In this document: positions 11,160 through 24,229 of the stretch, one piece after another
Layout of the letters: each line of letters starts with the position of its first letter
How positions within the stretch are numbered: position 1 is the stretch's first letter
From: Zizania palustris
Taxonomy: Eukaryota; Streptophyta; Magnoliopsida; Poales; Poaceae
DNA length: 64,000 bases
Direction: 5' to 3'
Assembly (NCBI GenBank): GCA_019279435.1
Contig: JAAALK010000081.1
Location: forward strand, 27,120,457 to 27,184,456
Program-made: the position numbers and the translations under genes
Notes under the pieces: model-generated
The model's input: only the letters and a program-made list of their open reading frames with translations
The model's database searches: none
What the model was told of the DNA's origin: nothing

Positions 11160-11477
11160 ACTTATAGACTTGAAACATTGTTTCACACAAAATTAAAAAA
11201 AAATTGTTTGCCGAGTGCTTTTTGAAAAACACTCGGCAAACCAAGTGTCTTTGTCGAGTGTTTTTTAAAAAGCACTCGGCAAACCAGAAAAAAAAAATTT
11301 TTGGCCGCACGGGCACGACGCCGTGACGTCCGTTAGTATCAAGACTTTGCCGAGTGTATTTTTAAAAAACACTCGGCAAATAATTTGTTTGCCGAGTGTT
11401 TGTATTATGCCGAGTGCCCGAAATATTACACTCGGCAAACACTTTGGCACTCGGCGAATAATCGTTTTTCGGTAGTG
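11160..11477. mobile_element. CACTA fragment with subterminal repeats
   Basis: Contains repeated inverted TTTGCCGAGTG / CACTCGGCAAA units and ends at 11477 in GGTAGTG, i.e. a CACTACC terminus on the minus strand. I see no matching CACTA start on the left, so the element is truncated or its left end is eroded. It disrupts the SABATH copy ending at 11151. Confidence 0.7.
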
Positions 11478-12141
11478 TATAAATATTATCGAGCTATAGA
11501 TATACTATTGTGTAATATCTTATTATATATATTCATACAAGCGTTGGAAGGCATGTTAATTAATTTGAAATTACATTTTAAGCAGACACGGGCACCTGAT
11601 GCTAGTATATCCAAAAAAGTCAATCATAGTTAATAAACATATTATAGATGTTGGCCACATAAGTCAACCGATATGCACACAAGCAAGCGATTATTACAGT
11701 CATGGTTCGAAGTGGAAAAAAAATCTGAAATGATCAATGAAGGATACACATACATATAACACATATATTGTTACATAAACTGAAAAACTCATTAAACATA
11801 CAGACCAAAAGGCTAATTAGTGCCGGATTATCTCAGAAACCCATAATGTTATATAGTGTGGACTATTCGGTTCTTATTATGAATTAGCACTGATAGTTCT
11901 ATTATTATTATTATTGGTTTGTAATAACTACCGACAATGATACTCCAGAACTATCGGTGCTAATTTAGGAGGCTATTTGTGTCAGTTCTTATTATGAATT
12001 GACACTAATAGTTCTATCGTTATTATCGGTTTGTGATAGGAATCACCACTAATAGTCTACTATTAGTGTCAGTTTCTCAACCGACACCGCTAGTTACGAG
12101 CTATTAGTTTTTATTAACCGGTGCTAGTTCAAAACCAGCTA
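11478..12141. other. Non-coding flank shared with 33690-34028
   Basis: No gene. The stretch from about 11490 to 11715 matches 33690-33905, and the piece just after it (AGTGTCAGTTTCTCAA near 12064) matches 33950. This marks an old duplication of the SABATH locus including its 3' flank. 11820-12130 also holds short inverted copies of an ACACTAATAGTTCTAT-type motif, probably a decayed MITE. Confidence 0.6.
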
Positions 12142-14414
12142 CTAATGATGAATGCCTTCTTGTAAGGACATTGAAATGACTGTAAGGGTGATCTTCTCTA
12201 CCTCGTTCTCAATGTGTCTAGTGATATTACGTGCAAGTGCCTCGAAAAGCTCGTCGACTATGGAATCCCCCAAATGGCTCACGATTAAGGACTCTAGCAC
12301 CGCCCTTAGGCTCCAAGAAATGCTACGGCCAGCGGCCTCAGCGTCGCTGTCCTTCGCCGTCTTCGAGTCATCGTCCATGGGGTTCCACCAGCTCATCTCG
12401 ATGAGCTAGATGTCGCTGATGACGAGCATCTCACTCTTCTTCACCAGGAGCTTCAGTTCATCAATCGAAGGGTTGTAAATTGGTAAGTTGAAGGAGTCCA
12501 TCTTCTCCTTGTCGACACGTCCCTGTTGTATAGTAGTACAGATTAAAGAGGGCTACCTTACATTATAACATTTACTTATTACTGAGAAGAAATACTTTAA
12601 ATTAATTTACACAATTAATTTTAGTTAGGATTAAAATAAACTAAAATAAGGTGAACGATAGACGATTGAAAAGTCCGCGTAACTAATTAAAGATTCAGCC
12701 CAGAAATTTACAATATATGCATAGAAAAATCAAGTGTACTTCTTATGAGGTAATAGATCGATCACTGTTTTTAATCTTAGCGATTATATCAAAACAAATG
12801 AATTGTTCATAATATAATTTGCCCAGGGGCGAAGCCAGGATAATTTGTCACTGAGGTCTGCTAAAATTCATGGTACTAACTTAGGTTGAAGAAATATAAT
12901 ACCATATATTTTTGCTGGGGTCTTGGTTGGTAAAAAATTATAGATAAAATGCGCTACGACGAAGTCATCGGGGTCGGCTGACCCCGATGCCATAACATGG
13001 GTTCGCCCCTGAATTTGCCTTATCCACTTCCAATCCTAGACTCATCCACCTTAAGAAGGGTATTATGGGTACAAATCTAAAGATTGTTATATATATTTTG
13101 GGATGGAAGAAGTGGAATGAATTGATTTGCTTCCATTCCGATGCAAAATCATACACCACCGTAATGTAAGTATACCTGGGCAACAAGAGTGCGCATCCCC
13201 TGCGCAAGCAGATCGAACACGGTGGTCAACCCTCCCGCGGTGACCACCTCATCTCTCTGCCTTCCAAGAATCGTCAGCACCATGCGGCCACCAGGCACAA
13301 GCTCTCTGCACCGCATCCGGAGGAACCGCGAGAAGTCCGTCTCGAACTGATCTCGGTACAGCCGTGCCACCAATGGCGGCGTAGTCGCCGCTATGTGGAT
13401 GTTGCCTTCGTTCATGCTGCCGTCAAGATGCTCAGGGACCTGTCCAGCATGCATCGATCGTCACCGGTGAGCTCAAAATCAAGCATAAAATGTCGATCAC
13501 ATTCTACTACTCATGCTCGTGCAAGGAGATCGAGCCCCTCGCGCGCGCGAGCTTCACCTGGGAGAGCCACATGAGGCTGAACGAGGAATGGAAGAGATGC
13601 ACGCTGTTGCATGGGAAGATCTGAGCCTGGCGTAGAAGGAGCCTGACACGCCGGCGACGTAGTGTGGAGGAGGTTGCAGCCCTCTATGAGCACAGTCTTG
13701 GGCTATCGACTGCTTCGACTTCTCCAGCGACAGGAAGATGTAGTTGAAGTCGTTGCTGGGGAGGTCGTTGAGGAAGAACTGGACCTCCATGGAGCTCTCC
13801 TCAACAGTACTGTCATTGCTGGTGTTTTCGCACACTGTGGTGATCGCCTCGGAGACGAAGAGGAGTGTGTTTGGAGTAGAAGCGCAGCCGAGGTCAGCGA
13901 TAACCATGGATTGTGGGTGAAGATCCGTGCATACTCCCCTTATGGCTTTCTCCAAAATTGGCTTGGTTACAAGAATAGCTCTTCTCTAGTAGAGATATAT
14001 AGATATGCATGCATGGGAATGTCAAAATCAAGGTCAAGCAAATCCTATAGTTGTAATGTGCTAAACCAAAGCATAAAAAACATATTTAGTATCTATCTTA
14101 TTACCCTCAAATTCACGGTACAAAAAGCATATATAATTTGATGTTGAATGGTTTAACATCATGTAGTACAATTTATAATTTCAACAATAATCATGAAAAT
14201 GCTAGAAATAAAGGGATTTTTAAGAATTTGCCAATAAAAATTGCACTAATCGATTACTTGTCACTTTTATGGACGATACATGTGACCATCTAAGTTTATG
14301 GCCGTGGATCAAAGTGGCAAATAATTGAAGTCACTTTTTAAGATGTCAATCATCAAATATTGTAGAAATAATTAGATGAAATGATTTTGGTGGTTAATAC
14401 GTATGTAATACCGA

Positions 14415-14452
<38 letters not shown>

Positions 14453-14659
14453 TACTGTGCAAGATGAAATAAAGTAATTAACATCATTTCCACATAGCAT
14501 GTAATGCTTAGTTTGCAACAAAATAACAGTCAATAAAAGCAAGCAAATAATGGAGAGAAATGCTAAGCTAGTGTTGGTACACACTTGAACCCTAGAATTC
14601 TTGGCATAGCTGGTCTCTCCATCCCCCTTTACCATGTGGAAATCACTCTCGATCTTCAT
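12142..14659 (-). pseudogene. SABATH carboxyl methyltransferase pseudogene (copy A)
   Basis: Four exons can be placed on the minus strand. Exon 1, 14659-14585, starts MKIESDFHMVKGDGETSYAK, the family N-terminus. Exon 2, 13949-13558, carries VIADLGCASTPNTL, FLNDLP and VAGVSGSFYARL. Exon 3, 13439-13176, reads VPEHLDGSMNEGNIHI and GGRMVLT. Exon 4, 12532-12142, holds the C-terminal LRAVLESLI and VDELFEALARN. Donors and acceptors are GT-AG. Two lesions kill it: about five extra bases near 13616-13622 shift the frame between SFYARL and FPCNSVHLFH, and a TAG at 12406-12408 interrupts exon 4. The intact family protein methylates salicylate-, jasmonate- or benzoate-like acids; the substrate cannot be told here. 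CACTA-1 sits 128 bp upstream of the ATG. Confidence 0.9.
14417..14449. repeat. (AT)n microsatellite
   Basis: About 16 AT units in intron 1 of the SABATH pseudogene. Confidence 0.95.
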
Positions 14660-15061
14660 GGCTGCGATCGAAATGGATAATTGGCCTCTAGATAGACAAC
14701 AGGAACAACAGAAACAATGCAATGTGCGGAGTATGAGCTTCTCACAAGAGCTTTCCACTTTTTATAGACAAGCGGGCTGAATGCATCCACTACCGGAAAA
14801 CTAAAATTCGCCGAGTGTCACCGACTTTGCCGAGTGCATTCCATCGGGCACTCGGCAAAGACACGTTCGCCGAGTGCCCTATGGAATGCACTCGGCAAAG
14901 TCGGTGACACTCGGCGAAAGCAGTGTTTGCCGAGTGCCACTCCTTAGGCACTCGGCAAACATCCTGAAAAAACCCCGCCAAGTTTTTTTGCTGACGCCGT
15001 GACGGCGCCAGGGGTGAAATTTTGGGTTTGCCGAGTGCCACCAGAAAAACACTCGGCAAAG

Positions 15062-16838
15062 ACCCATTATTTCATGTGAAAACACATTTTGAGTCCATAT
15101 CACATTTTAAAAATGTTTTGAACCTGAATTTTTTTTACAGTCATAATTCAACATCTTTTAATCCTTGGTAAATTTTCATACTTTTATAAGTGGGTTTGGT
15201 ATTTTTAATAAAATATTTGTATTTCTAGGATTTACTTCCAAGTGGGTCAAATTTCAACTAAATGTACATGAAATAATGACTCAAAATTATGGAAAAAAAC
15301 ATATTTCTATTCATGATTACATTTGTACTCTTTTACAACTAAATATAACTAAATATTTAAAATCTAATTTACGACACTCGACTTGCAATATGCAGGTTAA
15401 TGGTTTTTTAATTATAGAAAATGTAATTGATGCCTAAAAAATATGACACTTGACAGGGTGTCATTATATCATACATATATAATATGGTAAAAATTCATAA
15501 TGTTTCGACAAAGTTTTCAAGTATGACCTTTAGAAATTGGACAACCTTCGAGAAGGTTTAGGAGATTAGGGATAAAATGAGTTAGGTTTAGAAGCAAATC
15601 GGTATTCAAATATTTTTTTGAACTTAAAACTTTTTGTACTACTAAAACTCAATTTATCTCATACCATGTCAAAAATTGGCCTTTTTTGAGTTAGTTTGCT
15701 ATTTTGGTTAAAAAAGTTGTTTATAGGATTTTAAGTAAAAGATCCCAAATCTAAACTAAAAGTGCCTTATATTTGTTTATTTGAACTTAGAAATTTTCTA
15801 GGATGCAATATTAGTGTATATTATATAATACCAAATTTTGGGATTTTTAAAGTCTTTATTCTATTTTAGTTTTTTTTTTGAAAATAATTTTTAAAAAACT
15901 TTGCCGAGTGCAATTATTTGTGGCACTCGGCAAAGACCAAATAAATATTCTTTGCCGAGTTCTAGTTAAAAAGCACTCGGCAAAGTACTGTAGTAACCCA
16001 TTATTTCATGTGAACTCATAATGTATGCACACATATGTCATTTTATACATTTTTTATTTTTCTTTTTTTTTACATCTTCAATTCAACATTTTTTTAATTA
16101 ATGGTAAAGTTTCATATTTTTTGGAGTGAATTTGCTATATTTAAATAATTAATCATGTTTCTAGGTTTTAATTCGAAGTAGGTCAAAATTGAACTGCATG
16201 TACATGAAATAATGAATAATAAATTGTATAAAAAATATATTTATGTTAATGAGTCTATTTTTAATCTTTTAGCGGTACATATAACTATTTCTAAAAAAAA
16301 ATCTAATTTACGACACAAGGCGAGCAACATGGAGCTTAATGGTTTTTAATTATAGAAATTTTAATTGATGCCTAAAAGATATGATACTTGACATGATGTC
16401 ATTATAGCATACATATATACTGTGGTAAAAATTTCAAAATGTTTCGACAAAGTTTTCATGTACGACGTTTGGAAATTGGAGAATCCACGAGAAGGTAAAT
16501 GTGTTTAGGGATGGAATGAGCTAGGCTTAGAAGCAAATCCATATTCAAATCTTTGTTTGGAATTAAAACTTTTTGTACTACTAAAACCCAATGTATCTTA
16601 TACCATGTCTAAATTTGGGGTTTTTTAGTACTAGCTTGCTATTTTTAGTTAATTGAACTTCTTTACATAATTTAATTAAAAGATCCCAAATTTGAACTAC
16701 AAGTGCATTAAATTTGTTTATTTGATCTAAAAAAATTTGTAGGAGTAAACATAAGTGTATATTATATAATGTCAAATTATGAGATTTTTTACTGTCTTTT
16801 TTCTATTTTTTATTTTTTTTTAAAAAAAATTAAAAAAA
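15062..16838. other. AT-rich interior of CACTA-1, no gene
   Basis: Two AT-rich blocks (15062-15895 and 15990-16838) that are diverged copies of each other: both contain a CATGTACATGAAATAATGA-like stretch, a TTTCGACAAAGTTTTCA stretch and an AAAAGATCCCAAAT stretch in the same order. The same blocks occur inverted in CACTA-2 (27720-29470). No open frame of note. Confidence 0.7.
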
Positions 16839-17035
16839 CTTTGCCGAGTGCAATTATCCCTAGCACTCGGCAAAAAAATGGTTCATTTAAAAAAACAATG
16901 TTTGTCGAGTGGTTTAGTGGTGGCACTCGGTAAACGTTATTTTAAAAAAAAATTGTTCGCCGAGTGCCTCCCAATTTGGCACTCGGCGAACCTGGTAGGA
17001 GTACAAAAAAAGAGCCGCAGATCTGGGCGCATTAA

Positions 17036-17460
17036 GTGCGCCCAGATCTGCCTCCCCCCTCGCAGCACACCGCCGCCTGCTCCCCCCGCTCCCCGCCGCC
17101 TGCTCGCCCGCCGCCGGCCGCCCGCCGCCCGCCGCTCCCTGCATCCCGCCGCCGCCACCCCCGCCGCCGGCCACCCGCCGCCTGCTCCCCCCGCTCCCCG
17201 CCGCCTGCTCCCCCGCCGCCCGCCGCTCCCTGCATCCCGCCGCCGCCACCCCGCCGCCGGCCGCCCCTGCGGCCCCCAGCCCGACCCCGGCCACCCTCGC
17301 TGGCCCTCGGCAACCGGCGCCGCTGGCCGTCTTCGCCAGCCCCGCCGTTCCCGCCGTCCCACGCCCGTCCCCGCCGGCCGCACCGGCGCCCCCTGCCCGC
17401 CCTCCTCCCCTGCCCTCGGTGCCCCCGGCACCTCCTCCTCCGACCGCCGGCCTCTTCGGT
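17036..17460. repeat. GC-rich CCGCC block in CACTA-1
   Basis: Abrupt switch from AT-rich DNA to a Pro/Arg-coding GC-rich block with internal repeats: a GCTCCCTGCATCCCGCCGCC unit occurs twice about 85 bp apart. A homologous block lies inverted in CACTA-2 (27030-27515), and a similar one in CACTA-3 (36960-37260). Long open frames on both strands are a consequence of composition. It could be a 5' leader exon or promoter of the transposase unit; I cannot decide. Confidence 0.6.
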
Positions 17461-18115
17461 GATATTTTTTCACTTTTTTAAATATATATGCAATATATAC
17501 ACAATAAGTTAACATATATTTATGCATGTGTAAGTCAAAAAAACCAAATGTATGTATATGTTGAGTTTGCAACATATACATGTACGTATGGTATTTCAAT
17601 ATTTAATGCCAAGTTTAATGTAGTTTTTAATGAGCTAGGAACTAGCTATTGTAGCAAACTAATATATATATATATTATTAGATGAGACAATTTAATGCCA
17701 AGTTTAATGTACTTTTTAATCACATATTTAATTATTAATAATGCCATGTTAAATTTCATGTTAATACCATGTTATTCTAATATACATGATTTAGAAATTT
17801 TAAAATAATCGTTGTAATACTTTTTATGTTTTAATGGTTATGTTCATTAATATCTTGTGTATGTCGATGTCGGCCATCGTGCCATTATATATGTGTATGT
17901 GGATCTCGGCCATCGAGTCGTGATGTGTATGTGGGTGACAGCCATCGTGCCGTTCAATTTATGCATCGTGATGTTGTCAAAAATTTATTTTTTTGTTATT
18001 ATCGCGTAACCTAGGCGTCTCCCGTTCGGAAGAGTTACGGTTTGGAATATGCATGTCTTTGCATATCTGTGGCCGTAACTGTTTCGAACTGTCCACGTTT
18101 GGACAGCCGGAGGAT

Positions 18116-18305
18116 GCGTAGATTGAGCTCGTTTTCATGCTCCGTTCTGATTCGACCCAGGGTTTCGACAGCACCTCCCCGTTGTTCTCCAAACTCACAT
18201 CCTCTTGGCATGTTGCCCAGACGTGCGTTTGGAGAGCAGCGGGGAGGTGCTGCCGAAATTTTGGGTTGGATCGGAATGGAGCGTGAATACGAGCTCAATC
18301 TACGC
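18116..18305 (+). ncRNA. Long hairpin upstream of CACTA transposase (small-RNA candidate)
   Basis: Two 79-nt arms, 18116-18194 and 18227-18305, are near-perfect inverted copies separated by 32 nt; the arms begin GCGTAGATTGAGCTCG and end CGAGCTCAATCTACGC, with scattered mismatches. It lies about 100 bp ahead of the transposase ATG and on its strand, so a transcript from the element would fold into a stem of roughly 75 pairs. That is the size of plant miRNA or hairpin-siRNA precursors. CACTA-hosted miRNAs are known in rice (miR820), but I do not see miR820 here. Alternatively it is a structural or regulatory palindrome in DNA. Confidence 0.6.
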
Positions 18306-18409
18306 ATTGTCTGGTGGGATTAGGACCTATCTTACCTATTAGACTGTTATATTCATCTCGTTTCTCACTAACCCCTAAACACGGGTGTTGTTTCCTAGTT
18401 TAGTACAAG

Positions 18410-21400
18410 ATGGATCATCGGGAGTGGATGTACACGGGTCGCCCTAGTCAGGCCGAGGTGACCATGTATTGGATCAAGAACACTGAAGTATTCTTAGAGA
18501 CAACGTTTGATAGACATAATGTACGTGACAAGACCTGGTGTCCATGTAGTCGGTGCGAGAATAAGCGTCGACAAACAAAGGATGCTATGGGTAAACACCT
18601 ATGCAAATATGGGTTTATGCCAAATTATACCCGTTGGACGTATCATGGTGAGTCACAACGTCCTAGAGAGGAGGTGTTGCGACATCGCATGGACGATGAT
18701 GAGGGAGGGGTTGGATTTATGCTAGATGACTTTGAAGATGCGCATTTTGACGAAGCACGTGAAGAGGAAGTGCCGGAGCCAATGGCAAAAGCGTTTTATG
18801 ACATGTTGTCCGCGTCAAAGCAACCTCTTCACGGTCACACTAAGGTTTCTCAACTGGATGCCATCGCACGGCTATTGGCCATCAAGTCGCAGTTTAGCTT
18901 GAGTCGAGAATGCTTCGATGTTATGCTGACGGTTGTTGGTAGCCTTCTTCCAGAAGGTCACAATCTTCCGAAGAGCATGTACGAGTCTAAGAAAGTCCTC
19001 CGTGCACTTAAGATGTCTTATGAGCAAATACATGCTTGTCCCAACGGATGCATTTTATTCAGAAAACAATACGCAGACGCAACCTGCTGCGTGAAATGCA
19101 AATCCTCTAGGTATCTGGAGGTAGACTCCGATGATGGTGTGAAGAAACAACTCTCAATTCCCGTGAAGATCCTTCGGTACCTTCCCTTTGTACCGAGGAT
19201 CCAACGGCTGTACATGACCGAGGAATCTGCTAAACAGATGACATGGCATAAAAATGGGATTCGTTACAACCCAGACAAGCTAGGTCATCCATCAGATGGA
19301 GAAGCGTGGAAAAAATTTGATCAGCTCCATCCCGAGAAAGCTTTAGAGCCACGTAATGTACGAATTGCTATAGCAACAGATGGGTTCAATCCATATGGTA
19401 TGACGGCTGCCGCATACAGTTGTTGGCCAATGTTTGTTATTCCCCTCAACCTTCCTCCCGGCGTCATCTTTCAACGACAGAATATTTTCTTGTCCTTGAT
19501 AATTCCAGGGCCTGAATACCCGGGGAAAAATATGAGTGTGTATATGGAGCCTTTGATGGATGATTTGGTCCATGCGTGGGAAGACGGTGTGTTGACATAT
19601 GATCGATGTACAAAGACAAACTTCAGAATGCATGTCTGATATATGTACTCTCTACAGGACCTACCAGCATATTCGATATTTTGCGGCTGGTGCGTGCATG
19701 GGAAGTTCGCATGCCCGATTTGTCGGTCGACTCTAAAGTTCGTTTGGCTAGCTAAGGGTGGAAAATATTCCTCATTTGACAAGCACCGACAATTCCTTCC
19801 TCGGAACCATCCATTCAGGAAGGATAAGAGGAATTTTACAAAAGATGTGTCTGTTAAAGGCTCAGCACCAATTAAAATGACCGGAGCCGATGTTCGTGCT
19901 CAATTAGAGTCTTTGCAAATTAATACACAAGGAGCTGGTTTTATTGGATATGGTGAGCATCATGCATGGACTCACAAGCCATGTTTATGGAATCTTCCTT
20001 ATTTTGATGATCTTCTCCTTCCGCACAACATTGATGTGATGCACACTGAGAAAAATGTTGTCGAGGCCATTTTCGGCACAATCATGGATATTCCTGAGAA
20101 GACGAAAGACAATGTCAAGGCCCGACTGGATCAAGCGGCTATATGCAACAGACCTAAGCTCGACATGATACCTCCTAGAAGCGGGAAATCCTGGACGAAG
20201 CCAAAGTCTGATTTTGTTCTAACAAGGGGACAAAGGAGGGAAGTACTTGAGTGGTTTCAAACATTAATGTTTCCTGATGGCTATGCAGCTAATCTGAAGA
20301 GGGGAGTTAATCTAGCTACTCTGCGAATAAACGGACTCAAAAGTCATGACTATCACATATGGATTGAGCGGTTGCTCCCGGTCATGATTCGTGGCTATGT
20401 CCCCGAGGATGTCTGGCGAGTTCTAGCTGAATTGAGCAATTTTTTCCGTCAACTTTGTGCTAAACAGTTGTCTCACACCGTGGTAGCAGACATGGAGACA
20501 CTAGCGCTCGTGTTATTATGTAAGCTAGAAAAGATCTTTCCGCCCGGTTTTTTCAATCCGATGCAACATATGATATTGCACCTTCCGTATGAGGCCCGGA
20601 TGGGAGGTCCGGTTCAAAGCCGTTGGTGCTATTCAATTGAGAGATTCCAAAAGATTCTTCGGAATAAATGTAAGAACAAATGCAAAATTGAAGCATCCAT
20701 AGCTGAGGCATATGTTTTGGAGGAGGTGTCAAACTTCACAACTAGATATTATGCGGACAATCTTCCAAGCGTGCATAATCCACCTGCCCGTTACAATCTT
20801 CCAGAAGAAGAATCAAATCTCAGCATCTTCAGAGGCCAACTAGGAAGTGCAAGTGGTGCTGCTAACAAGACCTTACAGCATGAAGAGTGGCGTTTGATTA
20901 TGTTGTATGTCCTGACAAACCTTTCCGAAGTGGAACCGTACATTGAGGAATTTCATCGACGATTTTGGCGTGGTTCGAGGGAGGCTAACATTGAGGAATC
21001 CACTGCCCTTCTTAAGTATGGTGTGGGAAATGGCAATCCCGATTTCATTTCTTGGTTCAAAACTAAGGTATTTCTCAAATTAACTTTTAGTTAGTTATAC
21101 CTTTCAATTATATCTTATATGCGACTAATATACATGTTCACCGCGTTTAAACCTATAGGGAAGAACCGACACGACAATGAGTTCCGAGTTGAGGCAAGTT
21201 GCGAATGGTTGTGCCTACAAGGTTAAGACATTCAAAGCTTACGACGTAAACGGCTATCGTTTCCACACAACAAGCCATGAACAGAGCCGACCTAACCGAA
21301 GAACCACAAATTCCGGAGTTTTTACTCCGGGCACAGACGGGGTTGACTACTATGGACGACTCGAAGAAATATATGAATTGAGTTTTGATGGGAGCAAAAC

Positions 21401-21950
21401 TCTTAACCCCGTTATATTTAAATGCCACTGGTTCAATCCCAAAGTAGTGAGACAGACTCCCGAACTTGGCTTAATAGAAATTCGTCAAGATACCACCTTG
21501 CCGAGTGAAGATGTTTATATTGTGGCTCAACAGGCAACACAAGTTTACTATCTGTCTTACCCGTGCAAAACTGTCGCACGTCTTAAAGGTTGGGATGTTG
21601 TGTATAAGGTGTCGCCACACGGTAAACTGCCTGTTCCCAACAACGAAGACTATAACATAGACCCGAACACATACGATGGAGAGTTCTTTCAAGAAGATGG
21701 GCTACCAGGCATGTTTGTTATTGACTTGACGGAGACGATGGAAGTAGATAACGAAAGTGGTGCCGATGCCGACGAAGGAGACGAGATTCATAATGGAAGA
21801 GACTTAGAACTGCTAGAGAGATTGCACTCAAGCACTCAACGTGATGACAACATTCCACCTCCTGAACAGCTGGACGATTACATCATATCACGTGATAGTG
21901 ATGATGATACATATGATCCAGCAAATCCGGACGGCGATGACTATTTCTAG
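18410..21950 (+). pseudogene. TNPD-like CACTA transposase, one nonsense codon
   Basis: Exon 1 runs 18410-21067, intron 21068-21158 (AAG|GTATTT ... CTATAG|GG, phase 0), exon 2 21159-21950. The N-terminus (MDHREWMYTGRPSQAEV ... WCPCSRCEN) is the transposase-associated zinc domain (PF13963). ATDGFNPYG, LNLPPGV, LIPGPEYPG and KFACPICR belong to the Transposase_21/TNPD core (PF02992). YVPEDVWRVLAELSNFFRQLC and GPVQSRWCYSIERF are the DUF4218 region, and YYGRLEEIYELSFDG to FKCHWFNP in exon 2 is DUF4216. The frame is open except for TGA at 19637-19639, between FRMHV and YMYSLQDLPAY, where relatives usually have Trp. The protein would cut the transposon at its CACTA ends; as it stands it makes only the N-terminal 409 residues. 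Confidence 0.9.
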
Positions 21951-22054
21951 CAGCTGTATGAGAATTATGTTTAATTTTAGAATAAATGCGTTTAGAACAC
22001 ATTTCACGGTTTATCTAAAGTGATTTACTCTTTTTCGTAGCAGGTGATTGAAAT

Positions 22055-24180
22055 ATGGTGGGGGGTTTAAAGAAATTAATAAGTGCAGTAGTAGGAAAAG
22101 GCGGTAGATCCACTCCCTCTCAAGATGAGGTCGGGTCCTCATCTAGACCTCGAGGTAGGAGAACGAAGAAGTCAGCAGTGAGAGGAAAGGCACCCGCGCC
22201 CTCGAGTGAAACTAGCCATATACCGGCATCCCGTCGCGACGATGATTACGTACCGGATGAGGAGGAGGAGGAGCAGGCTAGGGTGGAGGAGGAGGAGGAG
22301 GAGGTGGGGGCAGAGGGTGGGGAGGTTGGGGCAGAGGGAGAGGAGCAGACTACAGAAGCGACTGCAGTGTGGTTGCGTGGTCCTTCGTCACTCCCGAGGC
22401 GACCAGTGGCAGTAGCTGATCGTCCGCTCATTCGACCAGATGGAAATAGGTAAGTTGTTGTAGAAAGTCTATAATATATTATTTTCGTTAGTTTAATTTT
22501 TAATATATACTAATACTTTTTAATGATATCGGGATAGGAACTGGATTATGGTTGAACGAGGAGGTCGTGAGTGCTCACGCCATGTAAACGGTATCCTCGG
22601 GCTTCTTATCAAGGAAAAGTTCCCTGGTTTGATATCTTTGGATGGGAGGACGGAGCCGGCGTACTCATGGAGGCACTATGAAAGTGCGCCGGACGCCCCT
22701 GACCGAGAAGGGAGACAATTTGCCCACCTAGACGATCGAGTCAGGGCTGAGCTCTGGGTAAGTTTATTTTCTTAATATATGTGTCAATACTATTAACATG
22801 TGAAAACATATAACATTCTCTTTACATCTATATGCAGGATTTTTATAGATGTGATGAGGGGTATGCGGATCAGGCTGCCGCAGTTATTAATAGAGCCGCC
22901 AAGAAGCTTGTCACCGACATGCATTATGAGGCGCGCATTCAAGCTGTTATTGACTTCTGCGCTCAGCACCGTCGAGAGAGGAAGAACAAAAAGGATGCCC
23001 GGACCACCTTTCTGACACGAGAGGAATACATGATGGTAAGTGTATTCTCGTGTATCTTCTAATACTTAATATTATGTCATTAACAAATTCACTTGCATCA
23101 AATAGGTCCCTCCACAGTGGTGTGCCGCTCATCTTGAGTGTTGGGGCCAAATTGTTGATAGGTGATGTTCTGCCGAGTGGCAGAGCAGTCACGAGGCATG
23201 CCGCCAGCGACGCCTACTCATGCCGGGGGCAGCACACCATCAAGGCTCGCTGAACCTCGACCAGTTCAGGGCGAGATGAGTATGTAGTTACATGTTTCTT
23301 TTTTTCGCTTAATTGCATAATATAACTCTAACTATCTTCTTGTTTCAGTCAACGGCCAATGCGGGTCAGGAATGCTCCCAAGTCATGGCATATGCTCTGG
23401 CTCACAAAGGGAGGGCGGTTGAAGGCAATACCTACAATCCAAATGACCCCGCTGAGTCGTACACTAATTGGAATGCATATCAACGCCTCCAAGACTATTC
23501 AGAGATGGCAAGGGAAGTGCATGGCGCCGATTATGACCCAATCGCACATGACATTGATGGCGAGGTGGTCATGAGGGCTGGAGGAGGAAAGAGACATGGG
23601 CGATATTTGATGGGCGACGGTGCCATTGATACCCGTAGTACCCCCACTCTATCTGAGGTGAGAGCTCGGAGCTCGACCTCCGGTCCAGGTATACGCCCTC
23701 GCCGAGACACATCTATGGGTCTGATTGCTGATCTACAGGTTAGTTCATTTTCATCAATCATCGAATACTTCAATTTGTTTGTTTGAGAACATTAAGTGTG
23801 AATTAATGTTTTGTAGGCCCAACTAAATGAAGAAAGATCACAAAGGACCGAGTGGCAGACCCAGATGGAGGCTCGGCTGCAGGCTCAGATGCAAGCTCAG
23901 ATGCAAGCCAAGATGCAGACCCAGATGCAGCAGTGGTTTGCGCAGATGGGTGGATCTTTCTCAGGTCATATGTGTCTGCCTGGACTTCCTCCTCAATCTC
24001 AACAATCTCCGCGGACTCCACAGAGCGGCAATGTGAGTTTCTAATATTGTTATTGTCGTTTTAGTTATATACAATTATTCTAACTATTTTTATTTTTTTT
24101 TTCAGTTTCATCCATCGGCAGTAGGATCAAATACGCAGCCATCTCCACACACTGGTCATAGCGGTAATGATAATTTGTGA
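22055..24180 (+). pseudogene. Second CACTA gene (TNPA/PF03004-like), two nonsense codons
   Basis: Seven exons fit GT-AG rules: 22055-22449, 22538-22757, 22838-23035, 23106-23279, 23349-23738, 23817-24032 and 24106-24180. Exon 1 encodes a basic then very acidic N-terminus. Exons 2-5 carry the plant Ptta/En/Spm transposase-like domain (WIMVERGGRE, FPGLISLDG, QWCAAHLECWGQIVDR, AYALAHKGRA). Exon 6 is a repetitive Gln/Met coiled coil (MQAQMQAKMQTQMQQW). Exon 4 has TGA at 23163-23165 and again at 23277-23279 at its very end; relatives have Trp at such places (inference). This class of protein binds subterminal repeats and helps or regulates transposition. It follows the transposase by about 100 bp on the same strand and may share its transcript, as in En/Spm. 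Confidence 0.8.
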
Positions 24181-24229
24181 GTTGTGGTGTGAGTTGCCGT
24201 GATGAAATTGTTAATGAACTTGAACTTGT

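Noticed and set aside
18116..18305. Known miR820 precursor
   Set aside because: The mature miR820 sequence as I know it is not present in the arms; kept only as an unnamed hairpin.
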